Below, piece by piece: positions 1 to 8,960 of a DNA stretch of 64,000 bases. The translations under genes were made by a program, and so were the position numbers. This DNA is from JBJXHG01 sp046160865 (lineage in GTDB: Bacteria > Planctomycetota > UBA1135 > GCA-002686595). The notes below the pieces were generated by a model, which was given only the letters and a program-made list of their open reading frames with translations, was not told the DNA's origin and searched no databases. How positions within the stretch are numbered: position 1 is the first letter of the stretch; the number at the start of each line of letters is the position of its first letter. The DNA lies in NCBI GenBank assembly GCA_046160865.1, contig JBJXHG010000051.1, positions 1 through 64,000 on the forward strand, given 5' to 3'.

Positions 1-274
1 CGCGGGCGGAAGCGAGTTGACGCGACCGCAGCCGGACGTGGTGAGAGATGCGGGCTAGCAGCCCGTGGCGAAAGTCATTCGGCCCGAAATCGGCCCGTTC
101 GCGTCGGCGCAAGGAGCGAGACCGCAGGCGAATCGTCGAGATTCGCCGAGGATCGAGCGACGCCGGGCTGGCGCGAATGGGCCGCTTTCGGGCCGAATGA
201 CTTTCGCCACGGGCTGCTAGCCCGCATCTCTCACCACGTCCGGCTGCGTTCGCGTCAACTCGCTTCCGCCCGCG
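1..274. repeat. large imperfect inverted repeat at window edge
   Basis: Bases 1-104 are nearly the reverse complement of 171-274 (paired positions sum to 275), with only a few mismatches. The roughly 66-base loop holds a smaller perfect hairpin with arms 127-134 and 140-147. No credible coding frame covers it. The left arm starts at the first base of the window, so the repeat may extend further. It could be a palindromic mobile remnant, a bidirectional terminator of an upstream gene or a cruciform-forming element; the sequence does not decide. Confidence 0.8.
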
Positions 275-672
275 CTGTTGGATCGGAATCGATCCTCGCT
301 GACCTGACAGGAGAGCTCCGGTCGATTCCGACGCAACGCCTTGCCCGACGCGAGCTGTCACGCCCTCGCGACCGACGCCGCGAGAGAGGTGGCCCGAGCC
401 GCGCGCTCCCATTTGTGGGACGCGAACGAACGGCGATCGGAACCCCCTGCATATTGTGGTGAGTGCTACCGACAGCCCCACGGGTTGACTGTGCACTTCG
501 GAGCTCGCGGGCCCGGACTTCTCGGCATCGCGAACCCGCCTGGCAACGCTGAAATCTTGCTTCTTGGCCGTTGCGTGGCATCAAGTGGCAGTGAAGAATG
601 CGCGCGTGTCGAGAAGTGGAGGGAAGTGGGGGATCGGGGGCGGCTGGATCCCGAATCTTGCGGGGGTGAACG
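275..672 (+). promoter_or_regulatory. mraZ upstream region with putative MraZ boxes
   Basis: This stretch has no credible gene. Near its 3' end the hexamer AAGTGG occurs at 583-588, 614-619 and 624-629; the last two are exactly 10 bases apart. MraZ binds short G-rich direct repeats with about 10-base period upstream of its own gene in other bacteria, so 614-629 is a plausible autoregulatory operator. No clear -35/-10 pair was recognised. A G-rich ribosome-binding stretch (662-669) precedes the GTG start at 673. Confidence 0.45.
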
Positions 673-1146
673 GTGCATTGGGGTGAGGCCGTTCACCAGC
701 TCGACGCGAAGGGGCGGGTCTTCGTGCCGAAGCGCATCCAGGAGTCGCTGAGCTGCGACACCGACGGAACGCGGGTCGCCTATCTGTCTCGTGGCCAGGA
801 CTCGTGCCTCAACCTCTTCTCCGAGTCCGGCTTCGAGCAAGCCGTCGAGGAGCTGAAGAGCGGCCTGTTCAGCGGTGAGGAGTTGCGCGCCGCGCAGCGC
901 CTGTTCTTCGCGAACACCGTGCGCGTCGAGCTCGATGGCTCGGGGCGCCTCTTGATCCCCGAAAAGCTCCGCACGCGCGCAGGCATCGAGAAGGAGGTCG
1001 TGTTCGTCGGCGTGGGAGTCAAGGACCGTGCGGAGATCTGGGCCCGCGAGGTCTGGGACCGCTACGAGTCCACGCACCAAGAGATGCTCGACCGCATCGA
1101 CCTCATCCTCGCCAACCGCAACCCGAAGCCGCCGGTGAGCGGCTGA
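673..1146 (+). CDS. mraZ: transcriptional regulator MraZ
   Basis: 157 residues with GTG start behind a G-rich Shine-Dalgarno-like stretch. Two AbrB/MraZ-type halves are visible: residues about 8-20 contain LDAKGRVFVPKRIQ and about 83-100 contain LDGSGRLLIPEKLR, the family's repeated signature (consensus D-x-K/G-GR-hhhP). MraZ is a DNA-binding repressor of the dcw operon, and being the first gene of a complete mur/fts cluster confirms the call. It lies 21 bases before rsmH. Putative target repeats lie just upstream at 614-629. Confidence 0.95.
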   Translation: MHWGEAVHQLDAKGRVFVPKRIQESLSCDTDGTRVAYLSRGQDSCLNLFSESGFEQAVEELKSGLFSGEELRAAQRLFFANTVRVELDGSGRLLIPEKLRTRAGIEKEVVFVGVGVKDRAEIWAREVWDRYESTHQEMLDRIDLILANRNPKPPVSG

Positions 1147-1167
1147 GCGCGAAGGGAAGCGTTCTCG

Positions 1168-2139
1168 ATGTTCGGGGTGGAGATGGCCAACATGCACACG
1201 GAGAACGAGCCGGGCAATCCGCAGCACGTCCCGGTGCTGCGCGCGGAGATCGTCGAGCTCTTCGCGCCGGCCGTGAACGCCGTGGCGGAGCCGTGGATCG
1301 TCGACGGCACCTTGGGACTCGGTGGCCATTCGTGTGCGCTGCTCGAGGCGTTCCCGTCGCTGTCGGTCCTCGCGATCGATCAAGACCCGACTGCGATCGA
1401 GCGCTCGCGCCGCGTGCTCGCGCCGTTCGAGCGCCGTGTGCGGTTGCGTCACGCGCGTCAGAGCGGCCTCTCGCGTTTGATCCGCAAGGAGCAGATCGTC
1501 CGGCCCATCGGCATGCTGCTCGACCTCGGCGTCTCATCGCCGCAGCTCGACGAGCCCACGCGCGGGTTCTCGTTCCAGACGGACGGCCCGCTCGACATGC
1601 GGATGGATCCGACGCGCGACCGCACAGCCGCCGACATCGTCAATCACTGGGACGAGAGCGATCTCGCCGACCTCTTCTTCCACGAAGGCGGTGAGCGCCG
1701 TTCGCGCGTCATCGCGCGCGCGCTCGTCGCGGGCCGCCGCCGCGCGCCGTTCCTCCGCACACTCGCGCTCGCGGACACGATCGCGCGGGCGCTCGGTGAA
1801 TCTTCGGGCAGCGGGCGCATCCATCCGGCGACGCAGTGCTTCCAAGCGCTGCGCCGCGCGGTGAACGAAGAAGGCGAGGAGTTGCGCGCCGCGCTCGAGG
1901 CCGCGCAGGTGTGGATCGAGCACGGTGGGCGCCTGGTCGTGATCTCGTTCCACTCCGGCGAAGACGGCGAAGTGAAGCGCTTCCTCGCGAGCGGGGTGCG
2001 CGCGCACGAATGGCACGCGCTCACGAAGAAGCCGCGTGCGGCCGGCCAGGCCGAGCGCCACGCGAACCCGCGCGCCCGTTCGGCGCGCTTGCGCGCCGCG
2101 GAGCGAGTGCGCGCGGCAGAAGGGGCGGGCGCTCCATGA
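1168..2139 (+). CDS. rsmH: 16S rRNA m4C1402 methyltransferase RsmH
   Basis: 323 residues, the usual size for RsmH (MraW), which N4-methylates C1402 of 16S rRNA using SAM. The N-terminal HVPVL block, the SAM-binding VDGTLGLGGHS motif, the LLDLGVSSPQLD block, the RGFSF..DGPLDMRMD block and VISFHSGEDGEVKRF near the C-terminus are all diagnostic; the last block has G where most homologues have L (HSLED). In-frame ATGs also exist at 1183 and 1192; 1168 was kept because AGGGAAG lies about 8 bases before it. Its stop overlaps the next start (ATGA). Confidence 0.96.
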   Translation: MFGVEMANMHTENEPGNPQHVPVLRAEIVELFAPAVNAVAEPWIVDGTLGLGGHSCALLEAFPSLSVLAIDQDPTAIERSRRVLAPFERRVRLRHARQSGLSRLIRKEQIVRPIGMLLDLGVSSPQLDEPTRGFSFQTDGPLDMRMDPTRDRTAADIVNHWDESDLADLFFHEGGERRSRVIARALVAGRRRAPFLRTLALADTIARALGESSGSGRIHPATQCFQALRRAVNEEGEELRAALEAAQVWIEHGGRLVVISFHSGEDGEVKRFLASGVRAHEWHALTKKPRAAGQAERHANPRARSARLRAAERVRAAEGAGAP

Positions 2140-2375
2140 TTCGCACCGCGCTCTGCTTGGGCTTGTCGGCCGCTTGCATGCTCACGGGCCTGTTCACGGC
2201 GGTCGTCCAATCCGAGAACCACGAGCGCGGGATGCAGCTCAACGCGCTCAAGGAAGAGTGCACGATGCTCGAGGCGATCAACGGGGATCGCTCGGAGCAG
2301 ATTCTCGAACGCGACTACGGACCGCTGCCGCGTCCGGCTGCGCCGGCGGAAACGAAGACGGGAGTGGCGCCGTGA
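2136..2375 (+). CDS. FtsL-like small membrane division protein
   Basis: 79 residues starting at an ATG that overlaps the rsmH stop and ending in a GTGA overlap with the PBP gene. One hydrophobic N-terminal segment (about residues 4-23) is followed by a short polar stretch with heptad-like leucines (about 28-55). Size, topology and position between rsmH and ftsI are those of FtsL, a bitopic divisome protein. FtsL sequences diverge too far to recognise directly, so the call rests on position and topology. It is shorter than most FtsL (about 100-120), with little room for a long periplasmic coiled coil. Confidence 0.6.
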   Translation: MIRTALCLGLSAACMLTGLFTAVVQSENHERGMQLNALKEECTMLEAINGDRSEQILERDYGPLPRPAAPAETKTGVAP

Positions 2376-4768
2376 GCGGCTTGCGCGAGCTCGAATCCGC
2401 CTCCGGCTTGCGCCCAGCGAGCGCGTTCGTGCTGATCGGCGCGGTGCTCGTCCTCGTCGGTCTGCGGTCCGTCGAAGTCACCCTGATCGACGACGGCGAG
2501 CAGCCGCGCAACCTGACGCAGCTGCCCGCGCCGGACGTCACGTTCGATCTCGTCGACCGCAGCGGCGTGCCGCTCGCGCTCTCGGTCGAGACGCTCGAGC
2601 TCGTCATGTCGCCGAACGCGATGTGGCAAGCGCACACACCCGACAAGATGGCTCGCGTGCTCGCCGGCGTGCTGGGGGGCACCGTCGGCGAGCCCGAGCT
2701 CCTCCAGCGCATGCTGCCGGACGCGCAGCGCGGAGTGATCCACGTCGATCCGCGCAGCTTGCGCATGGAGCGTGCGGCCGCGCGCCGCGTACACGAGTGG
2801 CTCAAGTGCGGCAGTCTCGATCCGGAGGACGAAGCGCGCCCGATCCGCGGCATGTGGATCCGCCCGCTCGCGAACGAAGGCGAGTTCGGCTTGAGCTGGG
2901 TGCCGCTCGTCGTGCTCTCGGAGAGCACGCGCGCCGAGCAAGGGTACGGACGTCCGCTCGATTGGACGCGGCACATCGCCGACGACTTGACCGTGTGTCT
3001 CGCCGGCGACGCGGTCGCGGCCACGATCGACACGGAGGACGAGCGCAAGCGCTGGCGCAAGGCCGTCTGGGACGCGCTCATCCCGACGCAGTTCAAGAGC
3101 GTCATCAAGGAGATGCCGGCGACGGCGGCGCTCTCCGTACACGACCTGCTGAAGCACGAGCGCGTCGGCGGACACCAGATGTCGTTGCGCCGCCACGCGA
3201 AGCGGATGTATCCGGCGCAAGCCGGCGTGAAGGACGACCCGCCGCTCGCAGTGCTCGGCCACTGGGGCACGTTGGATCCACACGTCGCTCGCAAGCGCGC
3301 GCGCGCCGAGCTGCACCTTCCGGACGACGAGCATTGCACCGAGCTCGAGCTCGCGCTCCTCGCCGACCAGACCAGCAAGCGCGTGTACCAGCCGAGCCCA
3401 ATGAACGGGCTCGAGCTCCTGTGCGACAACCTCCTGCGCCGGCCGGAGTGGGCGCAGCACGTGGAGCGGCGCGCCGAGCAGTACACGTTCCTCGCCAACC
3501 AAGTCCCGCGGCAAGCGCCGGTGCGCTACTTCCAGGAGCTCGTGCCGCCGACCGAGACGCCGCGGATGGTGACGACGCTCGACATCGGAGTGTCGCGCCA
3601 GATGCGCGCGCGCCTCGAGGACATCATGGACAAGCACCAGCCCGCGGTCGCGATGGCGATCGCGCTCGACGTCGCGACGGGCGAGGTGCTGGCGGTCGAC
3701 GCACTCGACCCGTACGACGCCGGCGGCTTCCTGCCGACCATGCACCTGTTCACGCCCGGCTCCACCACGAAGGTCGTGATCATGGCGGCCGCGCTCGACG
3801 AAGGCGTCGTGGAGCCGTCGACCATGTTCGACACCCACGACGGCCACTACCGCATGGAGTCGCGCGTCATCCGCGAGGCGGAAGGCGCCCTGACCGGACG
3901 CATCAGCGCGTCGCAAGGTCTCGCGTACTCGATCAACGCCGTCCTCGTTCAGATCGGCGTGCGCGTTCCGGCCGAGAAACTGCACGCGCGCTTCCAAGCG
4001 CTCGGCTACGGTCGCGACCCGCAGAGCGGGCTCGGCGGTGAGCGCACCGGACGCATCCCGAAGCTGCCGTGGAAGCGCCAATTCGCGCACGCATCCGTCA
4101 GCTTCGGCCACGAGATGATGGTGAGCCTGTGGCAGCAAGCCGCCGCGCTCGCGACCGTCGTCCGCGGCGGCGAGTACCGGCCGCTCACGCTCGTGCGCGG
4201 AGTCGAGCAACGCGACGCGCGACACTTCGCTCCGCTCGCCGCGCCGCGCCGCATCTTCGGCGCGGAAGCATGTGCACACGTGCGCGAGATGATGTACATG
4301 GGTGCTCGCGAAGGAACGGGCAAGAAGGTGTACTGCGACGGCATCGTGATGGGGACGAAGACCGGCACCGCGCAAAAGGTTCCCGGTGAAGTGTGTCTGC
4401 ACGTCGAGCTCGCCCACAACCGCGAGCACCACTGCAACGGCGCGCGTGCGTGCCGCGCCAAGCTCGCGAGCCAGCGCGTACACAAGAGCTCCTGCTACAC
4501 GTCGTCGATGTGCGCGTTCGGACGCCTGCCGAACAGCGACCGCGAAGTGCTCGTGCTCGTCGTCGTCGACGAGCCGCGCGGCGGGAAGAAGTATGGCAGC
4601 GACGTCGCGGGTCCCGCGGCGATCGCGATCCTGCAAGAGGCGCTCGGGTACACGCGCGACGGCGCCCTTCCGCAGACCGAGCCCGTCGCAGGCTTCACGC
4701 TGCTGGAGACTGCGAGCATCGAGCTCTCGGAAGAGCCTTGGTCGGAGGTCGCCAGTGCATCTCGCTGA
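2372..4768 (+). CDS. ftsI: division transpeptidase (FtsI/PBP2 class)
   Basis: 798 residues from a GTG coupled to the upstream stop. A single hydrophobic anchor sits at about residues 13-30. The C-terminal transpeptidase domain has the serine-acyl-enzyme motifs: SxxK at S464-K467 (STTK), SxN at S520-N522 and KTGT from K663. The N-terminal half is divergent. Just after KTGT, residues 675-714 contain five Cys and five His, an insertion not typical of the family, before the usual VVVDEP strand region. The protein cross-links septal peptidoglycan with its SEDS partner FtsW, encoded downstream. It overlaps murE by 14 bases. Confidence 0.93.
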   Translation: MSGLRELESASGLRPASAFVLIGAVLVLVGLRSVEVTLIDDGEQPRNLTQLPAPDVTFDLVDRSGVPLALSVETLELVMSPNAMWQAHTPDKMARVLAGVLGGTVGEPELLQRMLPDAQRGVIHVDPRSLRMERAAARRVHEWLKCGSLDPEDEARPIRGMWIRPLANEGEFGLSWVPLVVLSESTRAEQGYGRPLDWTRHIADDLTVCLAGDAVAATIDTEDERKRWRKAVWDALIPTQFKSVIKEMPATAALSVHDLLKHERVGGHQMSLRRHAKRMYPAQAGVKDDPPLAVLGHWGTLDPHVARKRARAELHLPDDEHCTELELALLADQTSKRVYQPSPMNGLELLCDNLLRRPEWAQHVERRAEQYTFLANQVPRQAPVRYFQELVPPTETPRMVTTLDIGVSRQMRARLEDIMDKHQPAVAMAIALDVATGEVLAVDALDPYDAGGFLPTMHLFTPGSTTKVVIMAAALDEGVVEPSTMFDTHDGHYRMESRVIREAEGALTGRISASQGLAYSINAVLVQIGVRVPAEKLHARFQALGYGRDPQSGLGGERTGRIPKLPWKRQFAHASVSFGHEMMVSLWQQAAALATVVRGGEYRPLTLVRGVEQRDARHFAPLAAPRRIFGAEACAHVREMMYMGAREGTGKKVYCDGIVMGTKTGTAQKVPGEVCLHVELAHNREHHCNGARACRAKLASQRVHKSSCYTSSMCAFGRLPNSDREVLVLVVVDEPRGGKKYGSDVAGPAAIAILQEALGYTRDGALPQTEPVAGFTLLETASIELSEEPWSEVASASR

Positions 4769-6254
4769 ACTGGTTCACGAGTTGGGGGGGTCCTGTTCGC
4801 CCGCCAGGGGCGACGGACCGAAGATCACCGGCGTCCATCTGGACAGCCGTCTGGCGGGCGCCGGTGATCTCTTTGCCGCTCTGCCCGGCACGCGTGACGA
4901 CGGTGCGCGCTTCGCGCGCGACGCGGCGGAGCGCGGAGCGAGCGCGGTGCTGACGCCGCGCGCACTCGATCTGCCGTCGACGGGCGTCTCGGTGCCCGCG
5001 CAGTGGGTGCACCCCGACGCGCGTCGCGTCGCCGGCGTTGCGGCGATGCGCGTGTACGGCGAGCCCGCGCGTGACATGTTCGTGGTCGGCATCACCGGCA
5101 CGAACGGCAAGACGACGACTGCGCACCTGACCGGACAGCTCCTGCGCCGCGCCGGCCGCCGTCCGGCCGTGCTCGGCACCGCCGGCAATCGGCTCGCGGA
5201 CGATGTGCTGCGCCCGACCGGACACACGACCCCCGACGCGCCGCAATTGCAGCGCTTGTTGCGCGATCACCGCGAACTCGGCGGCGATTGCGTCGCGATG
5301 GAGACGTCGTCGCACGCGCTCGACCAGCAGCGCACCGCCGGCCTCGCGTTCGACGTCGGCGTGTTCACGAACCTGACGCGCGATCACCTGGATTACCACC
5401 ACGACCTCGAGGGCTACGCCGCGGCGAAGGAGCAACTCTTCGCGAACCTGCGGCCGGGCGGCTCGGCCGTGCTCAACGCCGACGATCCGACTTCGGATCG
5501 CTTCGCGAAATTTGCGGAGCGCCACGGCGCACGCGTCTTCAAGTACAGCGCGCGGTTGCGCGGTGACCTGTGTGCCTCTCAGCTCTCGACCGATCTGTCG
5601 GGGTCGCGTTTCGTCCTCTCCGGGATGGGGATCTCGAGAACGAAAGTCGCGATCCCGCTGATCGGCCGGTTCAACGTAGAGAACGCACTGGCCGCCGCCG
5701 CCGCCGCGCTGCTCTCGGGGGCGAGTCCTTCCTCTGTATTGGAGGGGCTCGCCTCTGCGTCCAGCGCGCCCGGCCGCCTCGAAGCGGTCGACATGGGCGA
5801 CGTCCCGTTCCGCGTGCTCGTCGACTACGCGCACACCGAGGCCGCGCTCGAGAACGTCTGCCGCGTGCTGCGCCAGAGCTTGTCGCACGCGAAAACGCGC
5901 CGCGGACGGCTGATCGTCGTCTTCGGCTGCGGCGGCGATCGCGACACCGGTAAGCGCGCGCCGATGGGGCGTGCCGTGAACGAGTTCGCCGACATCGCGA
6001 TCGTGACGAGCGACAACCCGCGCAGCGAGGATCCCGCCGCGATCGCCGCTGCGATCGAAGCCGGGATGCAGCCGCAACAAGCCGAGCGCGTGGTCGAGCT
6101 CGACCGCCGCCGTGCGATACAGATCGCGATCGAGCGCGCCGCGCCGGGCGACGTCGTGCTGATCGCGGGCAAGGGACACGAGACGACGCAGACCATCGGG
6201 TCCGCGGTGCTCGCATTCGACGACCGAGAGGTCGCAGCCGAGGTTTCGCGATGA
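4755..6254 (+). CDS. murE: UDP-MurNAc-tripeptide synthetase MurE
   Basis: 499 residues. GTG start inside the 3' end of ftsI was chosen because N-terminal similarity (the VHLDSRLAGAGDLFAAL block) begins just after it. The P-loop GTNGKTTT is at G115-T122, followed by ETSSHALDQ and the FTNLTRDHLDYH block. The substrate-selecting DNPRSEDP motif starts at D420; DNPR is the meso-diaminopimelate signature. The enzyme is therefore predicted to add mDAP to UDP-MurNAc-L-Ala-D-Glu in the cytoplasm. Stop overlaps the murF ATG by 4 bases. Confidence 0.96.
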   Translation: MHLAELVHELGGSCSPARGDGPKITGVHLDSRLAGAGDLFAALPGTRDDGARFARDAAERGASAVLTPRALDLPSTGVSVPAQWVHPDARRVAGVAAMRVYGEPARDMFVVGITGTNGKTTTAHLTGQLLRRAGRRPAVLGTAGNRLADDVLRPTGHTTPDAPQLQRLLRDHRELGGDCVAMETSSHALDQQRTAGLAFDVGVFTNLTRDHLDYHHDLEGYAAAKEQLFANLRPGGSAVLNADDPTSDRFAKFAERHGARVFKYSARLRGDLCASQLSTDLSGSRFVLSGMGISRTKVAIPLIGRFNVENALAAAAAALLSGASPSSVLEGLASASSAPGRLEAVDMGDVPFRVLVDYAHTEAALENVCRVLRQSLSHAKTRRGRLIVVFGCGGDRDTGKRAPMGRAVNEFADIAIVTSDNPRSEDPAAIAAAIEAGMQPQQAERVVELDRRRAIQIAIERAAPGDVVLIAGKGHETTQTIGSAVLAFDDREVAAEVSR

Positions 6255-7651
6255 AATGTGAAGTCCAAGACGTCGTCGACACGACCGGCGCGGTGCTCTC
6301 GCGCGGTGACGCGCACCGCGAGGTGCGCGGCATCAGCACGGACACGCGCTCCCTGTCGCGCGACGAGTTCTTCTTCGCGCTCTCCGGGCCCAATTTCGAC
6401 GGCAATCGGTTCGCTGCCGAGGCCGCCGAGCGGGGTGCCGCGGGGCTCATGCTCTCGGACGAAGGCGGCGCACCCCCGCCGGCGCTCCGGGACTTGCCCC
6501 GCGACACCCCGGTTCTCTTCCACCGCTCGCCGCGACAAGCGCTGTCGAGCTTGGCGGCTTGGCATCGCAGCCAGCTCGCTGCGCCGGTGATCGGTGTCAC
6601 CGGCTCGTGCGGCAAGACGACCACGAAGAACATCCTGGTCGACCTCTTGTCGTCACGCGCGCGCGTCGTCGGCTCGCCGAACTCGTTCAACAACGACATC
6701 GGCGTGCCGCACACGCTCTTCCTCGCTGACCGCTCGACGGAGGCGGTGGTGGTCGAGATGGGCACGAACCATCCCGGCGAGATCGCGGGCTTGTGCCGCA
6801 CCGCGCAGCCGACCGCGGGCATCATCACGAACATCGGCGCCGCACACCTCGAAGGCCTGCGCTCCGTCGACGGTGTCGCCGCGGAGAAGGGCGCGCTGGT
6901 CGAGTCGCTGCCCGCGGACGGCTTCTGCGTGCTCAACGCCGACTGTCGTTGGACGCCCTCGCTGCGCGCGCGCACGCGGGCGCGCGTCCTGACGTTCAGC
7001 GTCGACGGCGACGGCGATCTGAACGCGAGCGACGTGTGGTTCCACTCGAGCGGCACGACGTTCCGGCTCGACGGCCGCGAGATCACCTCGCCGCTCCTCG
7101 GACTGCACAACGTCCAGAACCTGCTCGCCGCGCTGGCCGCGTGCAGCGGACTCGGGCTCGCGCTCGACGAAGTGCTGCCGGCGGTGTCGAAGCTCAAGCC
7201 GTCGCGCCGCCGCCTCGAGCGTCTGCAAGCGGGCGGCATGACGGTGATCGACGACAGCTACAACGCGAATCCGGAGAGCGCGCGCGCGAGTGTGCGTGTC
7301 CTCTCCGGCCTGCACGGACACACGCGCCGCGTGCTCGTCCTCGGAGAGATGCTCGAGCTCGGCGAACTCGCGGCCGAGCTGCACCACCGGATCGGTTCCG
7401 AAGCCGCGCGCGCGGGACTCGATCTCGTCGTCCTCGTGGGTGACCTGTGCCGCGCGAGCGCGGCGGGTGCGCTCGAGAGCGGACTCGCACCGGACCGCGT
7501 CGTGCACGTCGCGGACACGGACGAAGCGATCGCGCGCGTGCCGAGTTTGCTCGCGGCCGGCGATGTCGTGCTCGTCAAGGGCAGTCGGCGCACGGGGCTG
7601 GATCGCCTCGTGTCGCACCTCCTCACGTTGAAACAGGAGGACGCGGCGTAG
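6251..7651 (+). CDS. murF: UDP-MurNAc-pentapeptide synthetase MurF
   Basis: 466 residues, normal length. The ATG overlaps the murE stop. ATP-binding GSCGKTTTK is at residues 118-126, then SFNNDIGVPHTLF, EMGTNHPGEIAGL and DDSYNANPES, all hallmark blocks of MurF, which ligates D-Ala-D-Ala to the UDP-MurNAc-tripeptide. Completes the cytoplasmic peptide side chain together with MurE; no murD or ddl lies in this cluster. Confidence 0.96.
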   Translation: MKCEVQDVVDTTGAVLSRGDAHREVRGISTDTRSLSRDEFFFALSGPNFDGNRFAAEAAERGAAGLMLSDEGGAPPPALRDLPRDTPVLFHRSPRQALSSLAAWHRSQLAAPVIGVTGSCGKTTTKNILVDLLSSRARVVGSPNSFNNDIGVPHTLFLADRSTEAVVVEMGTNHPGEIAGLCRTAQPTAGIITNIGAAHLEGLRSVDGVAAEKGALVESLPADGFCVLNADCRWTPSLRARTRARVLTFSVDGDGDLNASDVWFHSSGTTFRLDGREITSPLLGLHNVQNLLAALAACSGLGLALDEVLPAVSKLKPSRRRLERLQAGGMTVIDDSYNANPESARASVRVLSGLHGHTRRVLVLGEMLELGELAAELHHRIGSEAARAGLDLVVLVGDLCRASAAGALESGLAPDRVVHVADTDEAIARVPSLLAAGDVVLVKGSRRTGLDRLVSHLLTLKQEDAA

Positions 7652-7680
7652 GTCGAGCGCGTCCAATCAGGGGGGAATCG

Positions 7681-7815
7681 GTGGAGGGGAAGAAGAGCGC
7701 GCGCGGCGTCGTCGTCGCGTCGGCCCGAGCGATCGCGCGGCTTGCCGCGCGTCGCGAGTTTCGCGTGATCGGTGCGATCGCGCGGCCGGTTGCGCGTCGC
7801 GGAGGTGCGTCGTGA
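7681..7815 (+). CDS. possible small basic ORF before mraY
   Basis: A 44-residue frame from GTG 7681, with a run of Gs about 6 bases upstream as a possible ribosome-binding site. It ends in a GTGA overlap with the mraY start, the same junction type used by neighbouring genes. The product would be Arg/Ala-rich and basic with no motif. It may be a translational coupler rather than a functional protein, or not translated. Otherwise the murF-mraY gap of 160 bases is unusually long for this operon. Confidence 0.3.
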   Translation: MEGKKSARGVVVASARAIARLAARREFRVIGAIARPVARRGGAS

Positions 7816-8960
7816 TCCCGGGCATCCTCGACGAGTGGCTGTCGCTGCGCTTGTTCGGCTACATCACGTTTCGCGTCGCTATGGCCGCGCTCACGGCCTT
7901 CGCGTTCGCGTTGTGGTGGGGACGGCCGACGATCGCTTGGCTCCAGCGCCACAAGGTCGGCGAGGACGTGACGAAGACCGACTCGAAGGAGCTCGCGCAG
8001 CTCTCCGAGAAGATGGGCAAGAAGAACACGCCGACGATGGGCGGGAGCTTCCTCGTCGCGGCGCTGCTCGCGTCCGTGCTCCTGTGGTGCCGGCTCGACA
8101 ACTTGCACGTCGTGCTCGCGATCTTCCTGACGGCCGGCTTCGCCGCGGTCGGCTTCGTCGACGATTTCAAGAAGCTCAAGATCGCGAAGTCGAAGGGTCT
8201 GACGCCGCGCGCGAAGATGCTCGGTCTGTCGGTGGTGACGCTCTCGGCGCTCTCGGCGCTGTGCTACTTCGCCGTCGCGACGGGCCGGCCGACGCTGCTC
8301 GCGCTGTATCCGCCGTTCTTCAAGGACGTGAGCCTCTCGCTCGCGGTGATCGGGCCGCTCGGGTGGCTCCTGTTCGTGTTCTTCGAGTGGCTCGTGATCG
8401 TCGGCACGTCGAACGCGTGCAACATCACGGACGGACTCGACGGTCTCGCCGCGGGCAGCATGGTCATCTCCGGCCTCGCGCTTTCGGTGTTCTGCTACAT
8501 CACCGGACGCGCGGACATGACGAGCTACCTGAACCTGCCGTACGTCGCGGCAGCTTCCGAGATGGCCGTCGTCGGCGGCGCGCTGTGCGGCGCGTGCATG
8601 GGTTTCCTCTGGTACAACGCGTTCCCCGCGAAAGTGTTCATGGGGGACTCGGGATCCCTGCCCCTCGGCGGACTGATGGGCTGGATGGCGATGGTCGCGA
8701 AGCAGGAGCTCGTGCTCCCGCTGATCGGCTTCGTGTTCTTCGCCGAGCTCTTCTCCAGCTGGCTGCAAACTTTCTGGTTCCGCCGCAGCGGTGGACGCCG
8801 CTTGTTCACCGTCGCGCCCGTGCACCACGGGCTGCAGTTGAAGGGCGGCATCTTCCAGCCCGGCGCAGCGCCGTGGCACGAGGTCACGATCGTCGTGCGC
8901 GCGTGGATCATCGCCGCAGTGTGCGCGTTGGCGAGCTTGTCGCTGATCAAGGTGCGCTGA
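7812..8960 (+). CDS. mraY: phospho-MurNAc-pentapeptide translocase MraY
   Basis: 382 residues from GTG, very hydrophobic with about ten membrane segments. Family blocks present: KKNTPTMGG (nucleotide-proximal loop), FVDDFKK, NACNITDGLDGLAAG, NAFPAKVFMGDSGSLPLGG and the cytoplasmic VAPVHHGLQLKG histidine motif. It transfers phospho-MurNAc-pentapeptide to undecaprenyl phosphate making lipid I on the inner face of the cytoplasmic membrane. The stop TGA shares its last base with the ATG of ftsW. Confidence 0.96.
   Translation: MIPGILDEWLSLRLFGYITFRVAMAALTAFAFALWWGRPTIAWLQRHKVGEDVTKTDSKELAQLSEKMGKKNTPTMGGSFLVAALLASVLLWCRLDNLHVVLAIFLTAGFAAVGFVDDFKKLKIAKSKGLTPRAKMLGLSVVTLSALSALCYFAVATGRPTLLALYPPFFKDVSLSLAVIGPLGWLLFVFFEWLVIVGTSNACNITDGLDGLAAGSMVISGLALSVFCYITGRADMTSYLNLPYVAAASEMAVVGGALCGACMGFLWYNAFPAKVFMGDSGSLPLGGLMGWMAMVAKQELVLPLIGFVFFAELFSSWLQTFWFRRSGGRRLFTVAPVHHGLQLKGGIFQPGAAPWHEVTIVVRAWIIAAVCALASLSLIKVR

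Noticed and set aside
255..584. Minus-strand frame over the mraZ upstream region
   Set aside because: Arg/Ser-rich translation without motifs, overlapping the palindrome; typical chance frame in high-GC DNA.
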